This document shows, piece by piece, positions 32,690-43,832 of a DNA stretch of 64,000 bases. The stretch is from Perognathus longimembris pacificus. Lineage: Eukaryota > Chordata > Mammalia > Rodentia > Heteromyidae. The notes below the pieces were generated by a model that saw only the letters and a program-made list of their open reading frames with translations, was not told where the DNA came from and searched no databases. Position 1 is the first letter of the stretch; each line of letters begins with the position of its first letter. A program made the position numbers and the translations under genes. The stretch spans positions 34,937,378-35,001,377 of the forward strand of contig NC_063171.1 in assembly GCF_023159225.1 (NCBI RefSeq), in the 5' to 3' direction.

Positions 32690-33179
32690 AATGGAAATAG
32701 AATGGCTACATGAAGCAAAAACAGATGCTCTGTATCTTCCAACAGCTTTCATCTGGTTTCTAGTTTCCCAGTGGGGTGCACAAGTAAAGACTTCAATCTT
32801 TGAAAGAACAGGCATGCGTTTGCTCCATTCTTATTCTTTGATGGTTCCGGCTTACCTCACTAACACAAGCATGAACCATGCCTGAGCCTATATGCACAGG
32901 TCTGTTTACAAACATTATCCTCTCTTGAAACACACTGTCCTTCATGTTACCTCATCCTGAGGGAAGAATGCAGGGCTCAAGGATCTCCCAATGATATTTC
33001 TGAATGCTATTTCCCAATAGGACTAAGGTAGCAGAAGGCTGATTCAAGCCTTGTTGGTTCACAACTTCCCTAACGTAAAGGATCAGTCCTACCTCATATG
33101 GCTAAGGTGATCTAATAACACTGAAAGACTCAAATGTTAAACATTGCATAAGCCATCTGGGTCTACTTCTTTGTTCTGA
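32690..33179. other. Unassigned interval, no gene seen
   Basis: No repeat or gene is recognised. Confidence 0.5.
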
Positions 33180-33335
33180 GGTAGACTAGCTCTACAATCT
33201 CCACAGGCGATGCTAACTCATATACTAAGGTAATAATACCAATCCCATACAGTTGTCAAGAAGAATAATTGTAATCATGTATAAAACCTTCTACAACATA
33301 GTAGGTATTCAACACTTACTAATTGTTAACCCCCT
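33180..33335 (+). repeat. MIR SINE
   Basis: MIR 3' half: 'aaggtaataataccaatccc', 'acagttgtcaagaagaataa' and 'catagtaggtattcaacact'. Confidence 0.55.
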
Positions 33336-33699
33336 CTTACCTGTTTTAGGAATAGAAATGAGTTCTAGAGTGGTATAGAGAGAGAGAGGATACTGGGACA
33401 AGTAAAGATGGATGAGAATATATTTTTTTCAACCAAAAAGAATTTTCCTGAAGTGTTTGTCATCTGTCATCTGTCATTCAAAATGACAGACACAAATATA
33501 CCTTACTCTTTTCCATCTCACCTGGCCAGGGAAATGAGGACAATGAGCCCCACCCTTCCAGGTTCTGAAATGACATGGACCACAGTGGCTTGCATTTGTG
33601 CAACCAGGGAACCCAAGAAAATCCACCAGAATTTAGGTGAATCGTTCAGGGTAGAATGATTTATGAAAAACAGTTCCGCTTTAGAAAATGTCAGGAACC
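33336..33699. other. Unassigned interval, no gene seen
   Basis: Short direct repeats of 'catctgt' near 33461-33475 only. Confidence 0.5.
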
Positions 33700-33815
33700 C
33701 CTGATCTAATCCAACATCCTTATTTCACTGATGAAAATAAACCTCAAATTCAGAGAGTTGACTGAATGACTGACCCAAGGCCTCACAACTTCTATGGAGT
33801 AAAACTGAGACTAGA
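33700..33815 (-). repeat. MIR-type fragment
   Basis: 'gatctaatccaacatcctta', 'tttcactgatgaaaataaac' and 'tgactgacccaaggcctcac' match the complemented MIR-family pattern. Confidence 0.45.
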
Positions 33816-34109
33816 TAAAATGACCCTGAGCAGTTGGAATCATCTCTCATGTACCACTTGCCATGGGTGGGTTCTAAGAAGCCCAAGAACAAGCAACAAA
33901 CTTCACTTATCTCTGCTACATCAATCCAGCATTGTAACTGTGCCCAGTCATATAATTAACTCAGGGGTTCAAACCACATCTTATTCATCTTCTTGTCAGT
34001 GTCCTTCTACCCCCCGCCTCTGGCTTCCACCACTGGTCATTAGAGAGTGAAACCGAAAATCACAGCTTATTTTCCTCTTCTGAATATACACATGATCTCA
34101 GACTTGGGA

Positions 34110-34225
34110 GGTGCAAAGACCATGAGAGTTCACCTAGCAAAACCCCTGTGGAAACTCAGGTCAAGATGAGCTCTATGATTTGCCTGGATCACCACTTAAT
34201 AGTAGATTCCAGATTCGAACCCCAT
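34110..34225 (-). repeat. Possible MIR fragment
   Basis: 'tttgcctggatcaccactta' and 'attccagattcgaacccc' resemble complemented MIR. Weak. Confidence 0.3.
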
Positions 34226-34284
34226 CCTTTTGGTTTTGTACTACTATCCTACCAATCTCTAGCGCAAGTTTGTTTGGTTGTTCT

Positions 34285-34316
34285 GTGTTGTTGTTGTTGT
34301 TGTTGTTGTTGTTGTG
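34285..34316. repeat. (TTG)n microsatellite
   Basis: About ten TTG units, continuing into GT-rich tail sequence of the following reverse SINE. Confidence 0.93.
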
Positions 34317-34578
34317 GGGGTTTGTTTTTGTTTTTGTTTTGGTGTTGGTGTTGGTCCTGAGGCTTGGACTCAGAGCCTGGGAGCTGTCCCTGAAGATTTT
34401 TTTCTCAAGGATATCACTCCACTACTTGTGCCACAACTCTCTTTCAGCCTTTTGGTGGTTAATTGGAGACAAGAACCTAAATAATTTTCCTGCCTGGGCT
34501 GGCACCAAACTTCAGTCCTCAGAACTCAGCTTCCTGAGTAGTTAGGATTGCAAGCCTGAGCCACTGGTGCCCTGAGCA
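34317..34578 (-). mobile_element. B1-like/Geo dimeric SINE
   Basis: Complemented Geo ('gtcctgaggcttggactc') and B1-like half ('cttcctgagtagttaggatt', 'gcctgagccactggtgccc'). Confidence 0.85.
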
Positions 34579-34682
34579 AGTAATACTTTTAATTAAGACA
34601 ACCCCCAGTTCCTAAATTCCATGAATGTATGGTGTACATTTCTCCTTCCTGAAGGTGCTTCTTTAAATTACTTAATTAATTT

Positions 34683-34845
34683 AGTGTTGGTCTGGGGTTT
34701 TAACTAAGAGTCTAGGTTCCCTCCCTTAGCATTTCTTGCTCAAGGCTGGAGCTCTACCACTTAGGCCACACTCCACTTCTGGATTTTTGCTAGTTAATTG
34801 GAGTTAAGAGCCTCCCTTTCCTGCCCAGGCTGAGATGGCCACAAG
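34683..34845 (-). mobile_element. Partial B1-like/Geo SINE, old
   Basis: Complemented Geo ('ggagctctaccacttaggcc') and the distal left half ('tagttaattggagttaagag') only. Diverged. Confidence 0.7.
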
Positions 34846-36064
34846 AGACATTTTCACTTGGAATCCTTAAGGCCTTGTCCTCCAGCCAGAACATCTTCTG
34901 AGAAAATAAGTCTTAGCATCTCATATGCTACACATAAGCCAACATGCAAGTCTCCTTCTCTGTTCTTCTTTGGCAGGGATACTGTCTCATCACTCCTTCT
35001 ACATCCAGTGTTGTTTTTTTCCTGGAGAAGTTCACCATCCTGATTCAAAACCTCTATATCTCTGGTCACACCTGGACTTCTGAAAGCAGCCTCTAACATG
35101 TCTCTCCCTCACTTGACCCCTTCTCCCCTGCAACTTCCCTAACAAGGTCTGGTCACCTGAATTGTCTTCAACCAACCCTATTTGCTTTTAAAGAAATAGT
35201 TGAGACTCTACAACATACAAAGCTCTCACTGACCGCATCACATGCATTTGTACAATGAGAGGCCATGCAATTCTTACTCCCCAGGACTGATTTTCACCAT
35301 CTTGAGGCATTCTACTGACACTAGATCAGGCACAGCCCTGAGCACTAAGCCTCTGTCTGCTCTATCTCTCTCAGCTTCCTGCCTGTCTAATGGCCTCTGA
35401 TTCTTGACTTCCAGTGTCCACCTCTAGACCTTGCAAACACTTCCACGCCCTCCCACACTTGAAGACACTGAATAATTAGCCCTACACTTTCTGTATTACT
35501 TCTTTACTATTTTTTGGAAAAGACTGTAAGTGCTTTATGTACTACATATGAAAGTACTTGGTAAATACTGAAGAAAGTCTCCTGCTGGATAAAAATAAAT
35601 TTTAAAAAGAAAAGTTCATATTAACCACAAAACTTTATGTTAAGCTGAAAACTTTACGCTAACAAAACTTCATGCCCAAACCCTAGGGAACTTTTTTTTA
35701 AGGGGGACATTTAAATCTCCTTAGTTTAAATGGCTGTAGTTTTATAAACGGATGGGGGGATTTACTCTATCTCACCCTGGAATTCTCAAAGATTTCACTC
35801 TTTCATTTGTGTTTTCTGCCACCTTCTCCTAGGCTTCTGCCACACCTGGCCTCCAGGAGGGAAAGTCTAGACAGCGTAGATTCAGTGATGTCTAAACACA
35901 ATCTCTAAATTTTTCAAGGTCCTGGGCAAAAGACTATCCTCAAGAAGACATTCTCTCCTGACATTCCTTTGGTTATCCAGCAAAAATTCAATGGGAAAGT
36001 CCTTCAGATATATAAGGATGGTGAATAAAACAATCAAGGCACCCACAGTGGAATGAACGTTTAC
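34846..36064. other. Unassigned interval, no gene seen
   Basis: No clear repeat; 35300-35580 may hold a decayed L2. Overlapping plus and minus frames at 34854-35099 have no domain. Confidence 0.5.
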
Positions 36065-36238
36065 TCAAAATGTCAGCAGGAGACCCCCTGAGGGAGGTTG
36101 CTAAAACAAATACAGGTCTCCTGAACTTGGCAGAACACATTTCTTATCCAGTAAGTCTGGAGTAGAATCTAAGATCTGCATTTGAAAAAAAAAGCCTCTC
36201 AGGTGACATGGAAGCACACTAAACCTTGAGAGCCACTG
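36065..36238 (+). mobile_element. MER5A-like hAT-derived fragment
   Basis: 'tccagtaagtctggagtaga', 'aatctaagatctgcatttg', 'caggtgacatggaagcacac' and 'taaaccttgagagccactgg' follow MER5A as I remember it. The 5' end is not clear. Confidence 0.6.
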
Positions 36239-36689
36239 GCCCAGTAGAAAGACCAGCATCTAAGAGGATAAACAGTTGTACCTTCTTTGCCATGAGAGAG
36301 AAGTTTACAATTGTAATGGATGTACACCAAGAGTGGTTGAATAATGGGGAAGAAACAGAAACTCCCATGTTGCAATGAGAAAGATATGGATTCCAATTCT
36401 CATCCTGCCTCTGCATGTCATACAGTTGACCTTTTCTTAGATTTATGTGTGCTCTGAGGCAAAGTAAGACTTATGCAATTATTATGAGGATGCAATAAGA
36501 TTTCATATGCAAAGAGCTGAACTGAATCTTGGTGAGTAATGAACACCTATCAGAAGTTCCTGGAAGTTAGATCTAAATTACAAATATATATGTAAATATA
36601 TACAGGATCATATGATATATACACATTTTAACTAAAGTATGAGCTCAATGCTATATTTCCTTAGAATTTACAGTTTAACAAAATGAGTA
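36239..36689. other. Unassigned interval, no gene seen
   Basis: AT-rich, with no recognised gene or repeat apart from short TA-rich runs at 36590-36620. Confidence 0.5.
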
Positions 36690-36958
36690 ACAGGAAGCTA
36701 AAACATGATTTGGAGGGGGCTCAATGGGGGGGCAGACAAATGGAGAGAAGAAGGGTGGGCAAATGCAGTCATAATATTCAAGGTATTTATGTGAGAATGG
36801 AACCAGATAAATTGAGGGGATGGTTGGGGTTGGGAGACATGAGGGAGAATAATAGAAGGAGTGACACTGATCAAAGTGCATTGTACTTAAAAACTAACAT
36901 GTTACATCAAAATTGCTTTGCACAACCACTTACAAACAATTGCAAAATATTTTTTTAA
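36690..36958 (+). mobile_element. Old L1 3' UTR fragment
   Basis: 'gagtgacactgatcaaagtg', 'catgttacatcaaaattg' and 'ctttgcacaaccacttacaa' match an older rodent L1 3' end also present at 41275 and 54800. Confidence 0.6.
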
Positions 36959-36966
36959 TATAATCA

Positions 36967-37202
36967 GGCTGTGTGCTGGCAGCTCACACCTGTAATCCTA
37001 ATTACTCAGGAAGCTGAGATCTGAAGATCAAAGTTCAAAGCTAGGTAGAGGCAGGAAAGTCCTTGAGATTCTTATTTTCAGTTAACCACCAAAAAGCTGC
37101 AAGTAGAGCTGTGGCTCAAGTGATAGAGCATTAGCCTTAAACAAAAATAGCTCAGGGATAGTGTCTATGCCCTGAGTTGAAGCCCCAGGACCGGCACACA
37201 AT
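36967..37202 (+). mobile_element. B1-like/Geo dimeric SINE
   Basis: Both halves are present ('gctcacacctgtaatcctaa', 'gccctgagttgaagccccag'). The flanks 'ataatcag' and 'acaatcag' may be a decayed TSD. Confidence 0.88.
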
Positions 37203-37223
37203 AGTAATAATAATAATAATAAT
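37203..37223. repeat. (TAA)n microsatellite in SINE tail
   Basis: Six to seven TAA units at the tail of the preceding SINE. Confidence 0.9.
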
Positions 37224-37399
37224 ACAATCAGAAAAAAGTCATCATTTTTTTATTTTTAATTAATAACAAAACTTGAGGGAAGGAGGATTGCTCAGAAAGT
37301 GAAGAACCCAATTTAGCTGTAACACCATGCATGTCAAGGTATGAATGTACTCTCACAATCCACAAGACTTCTAGATGCTTTTTTAAAAAAAAATCAGCT

Positions 37400-37503
37400 G
37401 ACTTTTTTTGTCTTTTTTTTTTTTTTGGGGGGTACTAGGGATTGAACCCAGGACACTGCACTTGCTAAGCAAGCACTTTGCTACCAACCCACATCCCAGC
37501 CTG
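37400..37503 (-). mobile_element. ID-like monomer SINE
   Basis: A T-run (tail) is followed by the complemented ID body: 'actagggattgaacccagga', 'cttgctaagcaagcac' and 'ccacatcccagcc'. A single unit without Geo. Confidence 0.7.
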
Positions 37504-38321
37504 TTCTTTAAAATTTTGTGTCTTCAATTCCATAATTTGGCATGTTAGTACAAATGATAGCCAAGTACCATCATATGGCCTCAGCACCAGCCTTTCATGT
37601 TTACAATTGTACAGATGCCAAAGGAAAGCCAGATCAAGACAAGAAGCTCTCTAGAAATAGAAGTGGTGGGAAAACTGAGTCATTGTGAGGAATGGAGCAG
37701 TTTGATCTATTCGGCCATCCAGTCAATGCTGTCTTCGTGCTATAAGCAGATGTGAACTGGAATCTGGCTTTTACATACCAACAAGTACTAGTTTATAAGC
37801 AGAATGCCAAGGCATAAACATACAAAGCAGCTGGGTCTGTCCCCAGTTCTATTAGGATTTGTATGAGATACCCACTCAGTGCCAACTGCAGCCTCACCAC
37901 AATGCAAACCTTATCTTCAGGGGAACAGATAATTTAGTAAATTATCAAATCATACCTCATTAAAACTGGAATTTGACAAGTGCCTACTCCAGAGTTTGGG
38001 TTGGAATATGACTTCCCTGACTTATGAACTTTGAAGCTATTAAAAACAATTTTCTTGACATACTTACACTTACATATATTCCCTAGGTATGGTTTAATAT
38101 ACAGACTCAGACTGAACATAGACCAGACCCCAAAGATACATGATGCTACTTTATCTTTAACTTCTATGTACTAGTGATTGATTTTAACAAACATCATGTT
38201 ATATCAAAATAATATTTTAATTTAAACTTCATTGGTTTTTTAATTGTTTGATTTTATTTATAAAGTTGCTTTCACTTCCTAGTTACACCAGAAACATAAG
38301 CATCAGTATGTTTTATGCTTA
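37504..38321. other. Unassigned interval, no gene seen
   Basis: No repeat family or coding signal is recognised. Confidence 0.55.
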
Positions 38322-38363
38322 CTTGTGTGTGTGTGTATGTGTGTGTGTGCATGTGTGTGTGCA
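38322..38363. repeat. Interrupted (GT)n microsatellite
   Basis: GT units with AT and CA interruptions, next to the reverse ID-like fragment. Confidence 0.9.
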
Positions 38364-38364
38364 T

Positions 38365-38460
38365 GCCCAGGTATACCAGTACTAGAGATCTGAGGGCTTT
38401 ATACTCTTCTTCAGTTTTCTTGCTCATCCCTGGTGCTCTACCAGTTGAGCTATGCCCCAA
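38365..38460 (-). mobile_element. Old ID-like fragment
   Basis: 'taccagtactagagatctga' and 'tgctctaccagttgagctat' match the complemented ID/tRNA-like body. Weak. Confidence 0.45.
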
Positions 38461-38514
38461 TGAAGTTCAATTTAAAATACACTTTTAATATGGCCTTAAA
38501 AAGTGAGGTATTAG

Positions 38515-38722
38515 GGCTGGGAATATGGCCTAGTGGCAAAAGTGCTTGCCTCCTGTACATGAAGCCCTGGGTTCAAGTCCCCAGCACCACATATACAGAA
38601 AACGGCCCGAAGTAGTGCTGTGGCTCAAGTGGCAGAGTGCTAGCCTTGAGCAAAAAGAAGCCAGGGACAGTGCTCAGGCCCTGAGTCCAAGGCCCAGGAC
38701 TGGCAAAAATAAATAAATAAAT
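38515..38722 (+). mobile_element. IDL-Geo SINE with TSD
   Basis: Near-consensus dimer with an (AAAT)n tail. Its 17-bp flanks at 38498-38514 and 38723-38739 match at 15 positions ('aaaaagtgaggtattag' and 'aaaaagagagatattag'). Confidence 0.94.
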
Positions 38723-38739
38723 AAAAAGAGAGATATTAG

Positions 38740-39364
38740 CTATATCAAAGGGGAAAGGAGGCTGTTCAGAAAATGGACACCATAATGATGCAAGACAGTG
38801 TGTGACAGTGAGTATGGGTGTGAGGGCTAGAGAGAGACTAGCATCATTGAACTAGAGGCTGTAAAGGTCATATGATGTCCTTTGCAAATGGGATAGTGGT
38901 AATACAAACAAATTTAAAAATAGTTGCATCGCCAGTAGATGGCAAAACTAAAATCAGAATCTCCTCACATAAACTCTCAACCATAAAATGGTTTTAAGAG
39001 CAAACATCTACATATTGCTATTGCAAAGCAACTTAGATGACTATTTTTCTGTGATTATTATGATTTCAATTATATGATGCAATGATCTCATTCAAACAAA
39101 TATCTGCCGGGATCCCAAGCATCTGCTCTGCACCTTCTGAACTCATCCTTCTTGATAATTTTAAGTTTCTGCCTCAGGTCATTTATTAAATCAAGCTTTA
39201 GAATCAATTCTAGGATACAATAGTAATAATTATCAGAAGAACAAAATCAGCACGTTGAACTACAAACACACATGAAGGTTTACCATATCATAATATCTGC
39301 CTCCAAATAAAGAAGTAAATGGAACCAATTGGAGTGTCAGGACTTAGGAGCTAAAGGGAGAATT
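38740..39364. other. Unassigned interval, no gene seen
   Basis: No repeat or gene is recognised. Confidence 0.55.
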
Positions 39365-40560
39365 TTTTTTAATTAAACTTTATAGTACTAGGGTAGTTTT
39401 AGGTTTGCAGAGAAACTAAACAAAAAGCTTATTCCCATGAGCTACCTGTCTGCACACAGTACTAACTCCCCTGCTATCAACACACTGAGCACCATGGTAT
39501 CAGTGAAACAACAATGACACTTCACATCCCTCAAGACACACTTTGCAACAGAGTTCACTCATGCTTGCTGACAAACATGTCCACTATCCACTACCACATC
39601 TCATTCAGAACAGCTTCACAACCTAAAACTCCTGTGTTCTGCTTCTTTGTCCCTACCTCCCTCAGCCCCTAGCAATCTACTGCTTTTTCTAGAGGGTACT
39701 ATAGTTGGAATCATACAGTACATAGCCTTTAATGACTAGCTTTCTTCACATAATAATATGCATTGATTTCTTTGATATATTCTCATGGCTTAATAGCTCA
39801 TTTGAGTATTTAATACTAATCCATTATATTAACTGTAATTTTGTTAGGGGTAAATTTTTTGTGGTCAAAAAATTATGAATGACAATCTTTTTGGATAAAT
39901 ACACAGGAGTGGAATTCTGAATCAAAGAGTAGTTCTATATTTAATTTTTTGAGGAACCTCCATCCTGCTTTCCCAAAGTGGTTGAACAAGTTTACATTCC
40001 CACCAAAAGGATATTAAAATTCCCTTTTGGCCAGCATCTGTTATCATTTGTTTTTTTGTTTTGTTTTGGTTTGGTTTTTTTTGCCAGTCCTGGGCCTTGG
40101 ACTCAGGGCCTGAGCACTGTCCCTGGCTTCTTCCCGCTCAAGGCTAGCACTCTGCCACTTGAGCCACAGCGCCGCTTCTGGCCGTTTTCTGTATATGTGG
40201 TGCTGGGGAATCGAACCTAGGGCCTCCTGTATCCGAGGCAGGCACTCTTGCCACTAGGCTATATCCCCAGCCCCATCATTTGTTTTCTTGATAATAGCCA
40301 TTCTAACTGGGATAAGTTGAGATCTCAATGTTGTTTTGATTTGCATTTCCTTTAAGGCTAGAGATTGAAAACTCTTCATGTGTCATTGGCCATTTTTAAG
40401 TCTTCTGAGAAGATTCTCTTCAACTCATTAGCCCATTTCTTAATTGGGTTATTGTTTTTGAGGCTTTAAAATTTTAAATACTCTGTATATTCTAGATATT
40501 GGGTCATTATCTGATATATAGCTGGCAAAAATCTCCCATTCTGTAGGCTGACTTTACTCA
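39365..40560 (-). mobile_element. Mammal-wide L1 (L1M) 3' part, interrupted by SINE
   Basis: Complemented L1M 3' UTR ('gtttgcagagaaactaaac', 'tagttggaatcatacagtac') runs into complemented ORF2 C-terminus ('ttttgaggaacctccatcct', 'gataatagccattctaact', 'gttttgatttgcatttcc'). It is heavily mutated and split by the IDL-Geo SINE at 40055-40274. Confidence 0.75.
40055..40274 (-). mobile_element. IDL-Geo SINE with TSD, inside old L1
   Basis: Near-consensus complemented dimer. A 12-bp TSD 'atcatttgtttt' lies at 40043-40054 and 40275-40286. The tail contains (GTTTT) units. Confidence 0.94.
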
Positions 40561-40572
40561 AAAGATTATAAG

Positions 40573-41275
40573 CCAGGATACATTAAAGCCTCTAGCACAA
40601 CCATGTTTATTGCAGCACTAGTTACCATATCCAAGTATGGAATGAGTCCAAATGCCCCTCAGTGGATAAACAGATCGAGAAAATGTAATATATATATGCA
40701 TATATATATATATGAATCTTACTCATCCATTAGAAAAAAAATGATATTGTACCATTTGTAAAGAACTGGAAAGACCTGGAAAAAATTATGTTAAGAAAAG
40801 CAAGTCAGGCCCAGTGAGACAAATGATGCATGTTTTCCCTTATATGTATAAAGCTATATTTAGTTTATAAAGTTATAAATAAATATATTGAGTGGTATGC
40901 AAATGCATACAAGTGTATTTACTGAAATATGGAAGATTCTAGGGAGAATTCACATAGTGTAATTCCTTAGAAAGACAAACTCAAAGTTCAGCAAAATAAA
41001 ACACCAGGAAGCAGGTACTCAAAAGGGATGATGTGGGTTCAAAGGGAAAGCAGTAAACAAGTACAAAGGAGAAGAGGGAGGAAATGCAGTCAAGAATCCA
41101 ATGTATATCCTATGAAGTTAAGAACATGAGGAAAGGCATGCGAAGGAGAGGGACCGGTGAGAATGCTGAAAGGGGTGACACCGATCAAGATACATTGAAT
41201 TCATGAACTGCTTTATTAAATGGCAACTCCTTTGTACAACTACTTCAGGATAATTTTTTAAGAAAAAAAGACTGA
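40573..41275 (+). mobile_element. Old rodent L1 3' part
   Basis: ORF2 C-terminal remnant ('caaccatgtttattgcagca', 'aatgcccctcagtggataaa', 'gaactggaaagacctgg') and 3' UTR ('gggtgacaccgatcaagata', 'gaactgctttattaaatggc'). Multiple stops. A TA-rich run lies at 40687-40714. Confidence 0.7.
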
Positions 41276-41485
41276 AAAAATGTGAATGACAAATTACTGT
41301 TTGCATTATTGAGCTCCAGTCCTGAATAAGGTTGCATGATGTGGATATATATCAGGTATAACCATGCTCCTATTGAAGGCTATCATGGCAGCCTTCAAGG
41401 AAGGAGAATTATGAATAAAACTAATATAAGGATCCACATGTGTGTTTTTTAATGTTGACGTACTGTTCCAATTTATTTGGACAAT

Positions 41486-41718
41486 ATTTTTTTGTCAGTT
41501 TTGGGGCTTGAATTCAGGGCCTGGGTGCTATCCCTAAGCAATTCAGTTCAAGACTAGTGCTCCACCACTTGAGCCACAGTGCCAGTTCTGGTTTTCTGGT
41601 GGTTAATTAGAGATAAGAGTCTCATGGACTTTCCTGCCCAGGCTGGCTTTGAACCTGGATCCTCAGATCTCAGCCTCTGAGTAACTAGGATTACAGGCGT
41701 GAGCCTCCAGCGCCCAGC
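41486..41718 (-). mobile_element. B1-like/Geo dimeric SINE with TSD
   Basis: Complete complemented dimer. A perfect 13-bp TSD 'ttatttggacaat' lies at 41473-41485 and 41719-41731. Confidence 0.93.
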
Positions 41719-42284
41719 TTATTTGGACAATCATTAAGGAATTACTAGTTTGTATGTTAAGGGTTTAGCCTTGTCAGGAACTAAACTATCCTCTGAACTG
41801 CTTGTACCATTTTAAATTCCCTCTGCCATGAATAAGATTTTCTACTGCACTCTCCCGCCATTTTGTATCATAAGTGTTATAAATTCTAATAGGAGTATAC
41901 TGGTATTGCATTGTTGTGTTACCTGGAAATTCCTCAGTGATGTTGATCAACTTTTCATGCACTTACTTGACCTTTATATACCTTGTTTTGTGAAGTGTAT
42001 GTTCGAGTGTTTTGTCCATTTATAAACCAGTTTTCTATTTCTTGTTGTTGAGCTTTAAGAGTTCTTTATGTGTTTTACAGAAAAGCCTTTTCCCAGTTAT
42101 GCCTTTTGCAAGTGGGTTCTCCTAATGAGTGGCCTGTATTCTTATTCTCTTGACATTTCCTTTTGCATAAGAGAGGTTTTCAATTTGATTGAGACCCAGT
42201 TTATCAATTCTTTCCTGTATTTATTTCTTTCATATAATAGATATATACATATACATTATTTCTGAGCTAGGATCTTGCTTCTTA

Positions 42285-42488
42285 TCTAGGCATGCACCTG
42301 GACAACCCACTCACTGAAGACTTCCCCACACAGCTGAGTTGACAGGTACATTGACACCACACCCAGCCATAGTTTGAGAAGGGGTCTTTGAAACTTTCTA
42401 CCCAGCTGGTCTGAAATGACGATTTTCCCATTTTCTGCTTCCCAAGTATCTACGATTCTGAGTATGAGCCATCAGAACCTGGCTGTGA
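42285..42488 (-). mobile_element. Old B1-like SINE sequence inside L1
   Basis: 'acaccacacccagcc' and 'cttcccaagtatctacgatt' suggest complemented B1-like sequence, perhaps two units. Diverged. Confidence 0.45.
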
Positions 42489-42834
42489 TATAGTTTGAGT
42501 TTACCTTTGTAGTCATCTCTATGTCTAGATTCATTATATTTTCATGAGGTTATTGAGTTGTTCCAGCACCATTTGTTGAAAAGACCATTTTCCTTGTGGT
42601 CTTGTTTTCACTCCTTTGTCAAATTCCAGTTGACTATATTTACATGGGCTATTTCTGGCCTCTCCATTCTGTTTCATGGACTTAATTCTCTATTACTTTG
42701 CCAATACCATACTGCCTTGATTACTATAACTTTATAGTACATCTTGAGATCAATTAGTGTCATTCTTCCAACTGTTTTCTTCTTTCAATATTGAACTGCA
42801 TATTCTGTACCTTTTCTCTCTCCATATAAACTTT

Positions 42835-42953
42835 TTTCATTTTATTTTATGAAGACATTGTCTTAATATATACTTCAGGCTGGCATTGAATTGACCATTC
42901 TGCTTTCTCCTCCTCAATGCTGGGATTAAACATGTAGGCTGCCATACCTGCAA
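42835..42953 (-). mobile_element. B1-like monomer inside L1, with TSD
   Basis: 'caggctggcattgaattgac' and 'caatgctgggattaaacatg' are complemented B1-like. A perfect 15-bp TSD 'ctccatataaacttt' lies at 42820-42834 and 42954-42968, so it inserted into the pre-existing L1. Confidence 0.85.
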
Positions 42954-43076
42954 CTCCATATAAACTTTAGAAACCATCAGTCAAAAACCACAACTTGCTA
43001 TGATTTTTATTGAAATTCAGAATTATTTTTAATTTCCTTTAATACTATTATGACATCATCTCAGCCTTAAAATGAG

Positions 43077-43149
43077 TCAGGTGCCAGTGGCTCACACCTA
43101 TAATCCTAGTTACTCAAAAGTCTGAGATCTGACGGTCACAGTTTGAAGT

Positions 43150-43152
<3 letters not shown>
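43077..43152 (+). mobile_element. B1-like left half only
   Basis: 'ggtgccagtggctcacacct' to 'gaagtcagcacac'. The sequence stops at the 'gccagc'-equivalent position and passes straight into a CA repeat; the rest of the left half and the Geo half are missing. Confidence 0.85.
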
Positions 43153-43203
<51 letters not shown>

Positions 43204-43245
43204 CATATATGTACATATATGTATATATATACATATATATAATTA
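43152..43245. repeat. (CA)n then TA/CATA-rich palindromic tract
   Basis: About 24 CA units (43152-43200), then alternating 'tatgtacatatatgtatata', which is self-complementary and could extrude as a hairpin. Confidence 0.93.
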
Positions 43246-43727
43246 GAACTACAGCTGACTAGGAAAGAGTTAACCATTATGAGTGAGTTTAACTCCCACT
43301 GCCTTCTTCAGATTGTTCTCCTAAATCTCTAAAGGTTGCATCCTAAAGGACGAACTCAACAGCCTTCCACAGTCTCTCAATTTTATATGCCTCTGGGAGT
43401 AGAGCACTGAAATGAATTGAGGTATGACTCTGGGAATGTGGGGATTCGTTTTTAATGCATATAGAATTCAGGCATACGATGATGAGCACATTCAGGAAAA
43501 TAATGAAAACTTTGACAATAAAGACAAAGATGATGAGGAATATAGTGCCCCTAAGGAATATTGAGTTGTTGGTAATGGCTGGGTAGCTTATTTGCCTATG
43601 CTGATAATGTTGCCTTCCTGAATGTTTCAACCATATTTTATGTACTTAGGAAATTTTCTCCTATCATCTGCTATGCCAAGTTCCTAAGAACAAAGATTGT
43701 TATTTACTTCTAGATCTTCATTTCCAT
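43246..43727. other. Repeat-free segment with a minus-strand open frame
   Basis: The minus frame at 43343-43630 (95 codons, first codon TTG) would encode one long hydrophobic stretch of about 30 residues rich in Ile, Phe and Val, then a polar tail. I recognise no family. Without an ATG in this frame or splice support I do not call a gene. Confidence 0.4.
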
Positions 43728-43832
43728 TTGATTCATTTATTCAGTGGGTATTTAGGAAGTGTTCACATGTGCTGATACTATTGTGCCCTAGCACTAAGCT
43801 AAGAATAGACTCAGTGGGCAGTAACTTTTTTA
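43728..43832 (-). repeat. L2 3' end fragment
   Basis: 'gattcatttattcagtgggt', 'atttaggaagtgttcacatg' and 'tgtgccctagcactaagct' follow the complemented L2 3' end. Confidence 0.5.

Larger units (their letters stand above)
41740..43050 (-). mobile_element. Mammal-wide L1 ORF2 fragment with nested SINEs
   Basis: Complemented L1 is visible at 41830-42250 and again at 42490-43050 ('gttccagcaccatttgttga', 'cttgattactataactttat', 'gatttttattgaaattcag'). SINE insertions at about 42285-42488 and 42835-42953 break it. Not coding. Confidence 0.65.
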
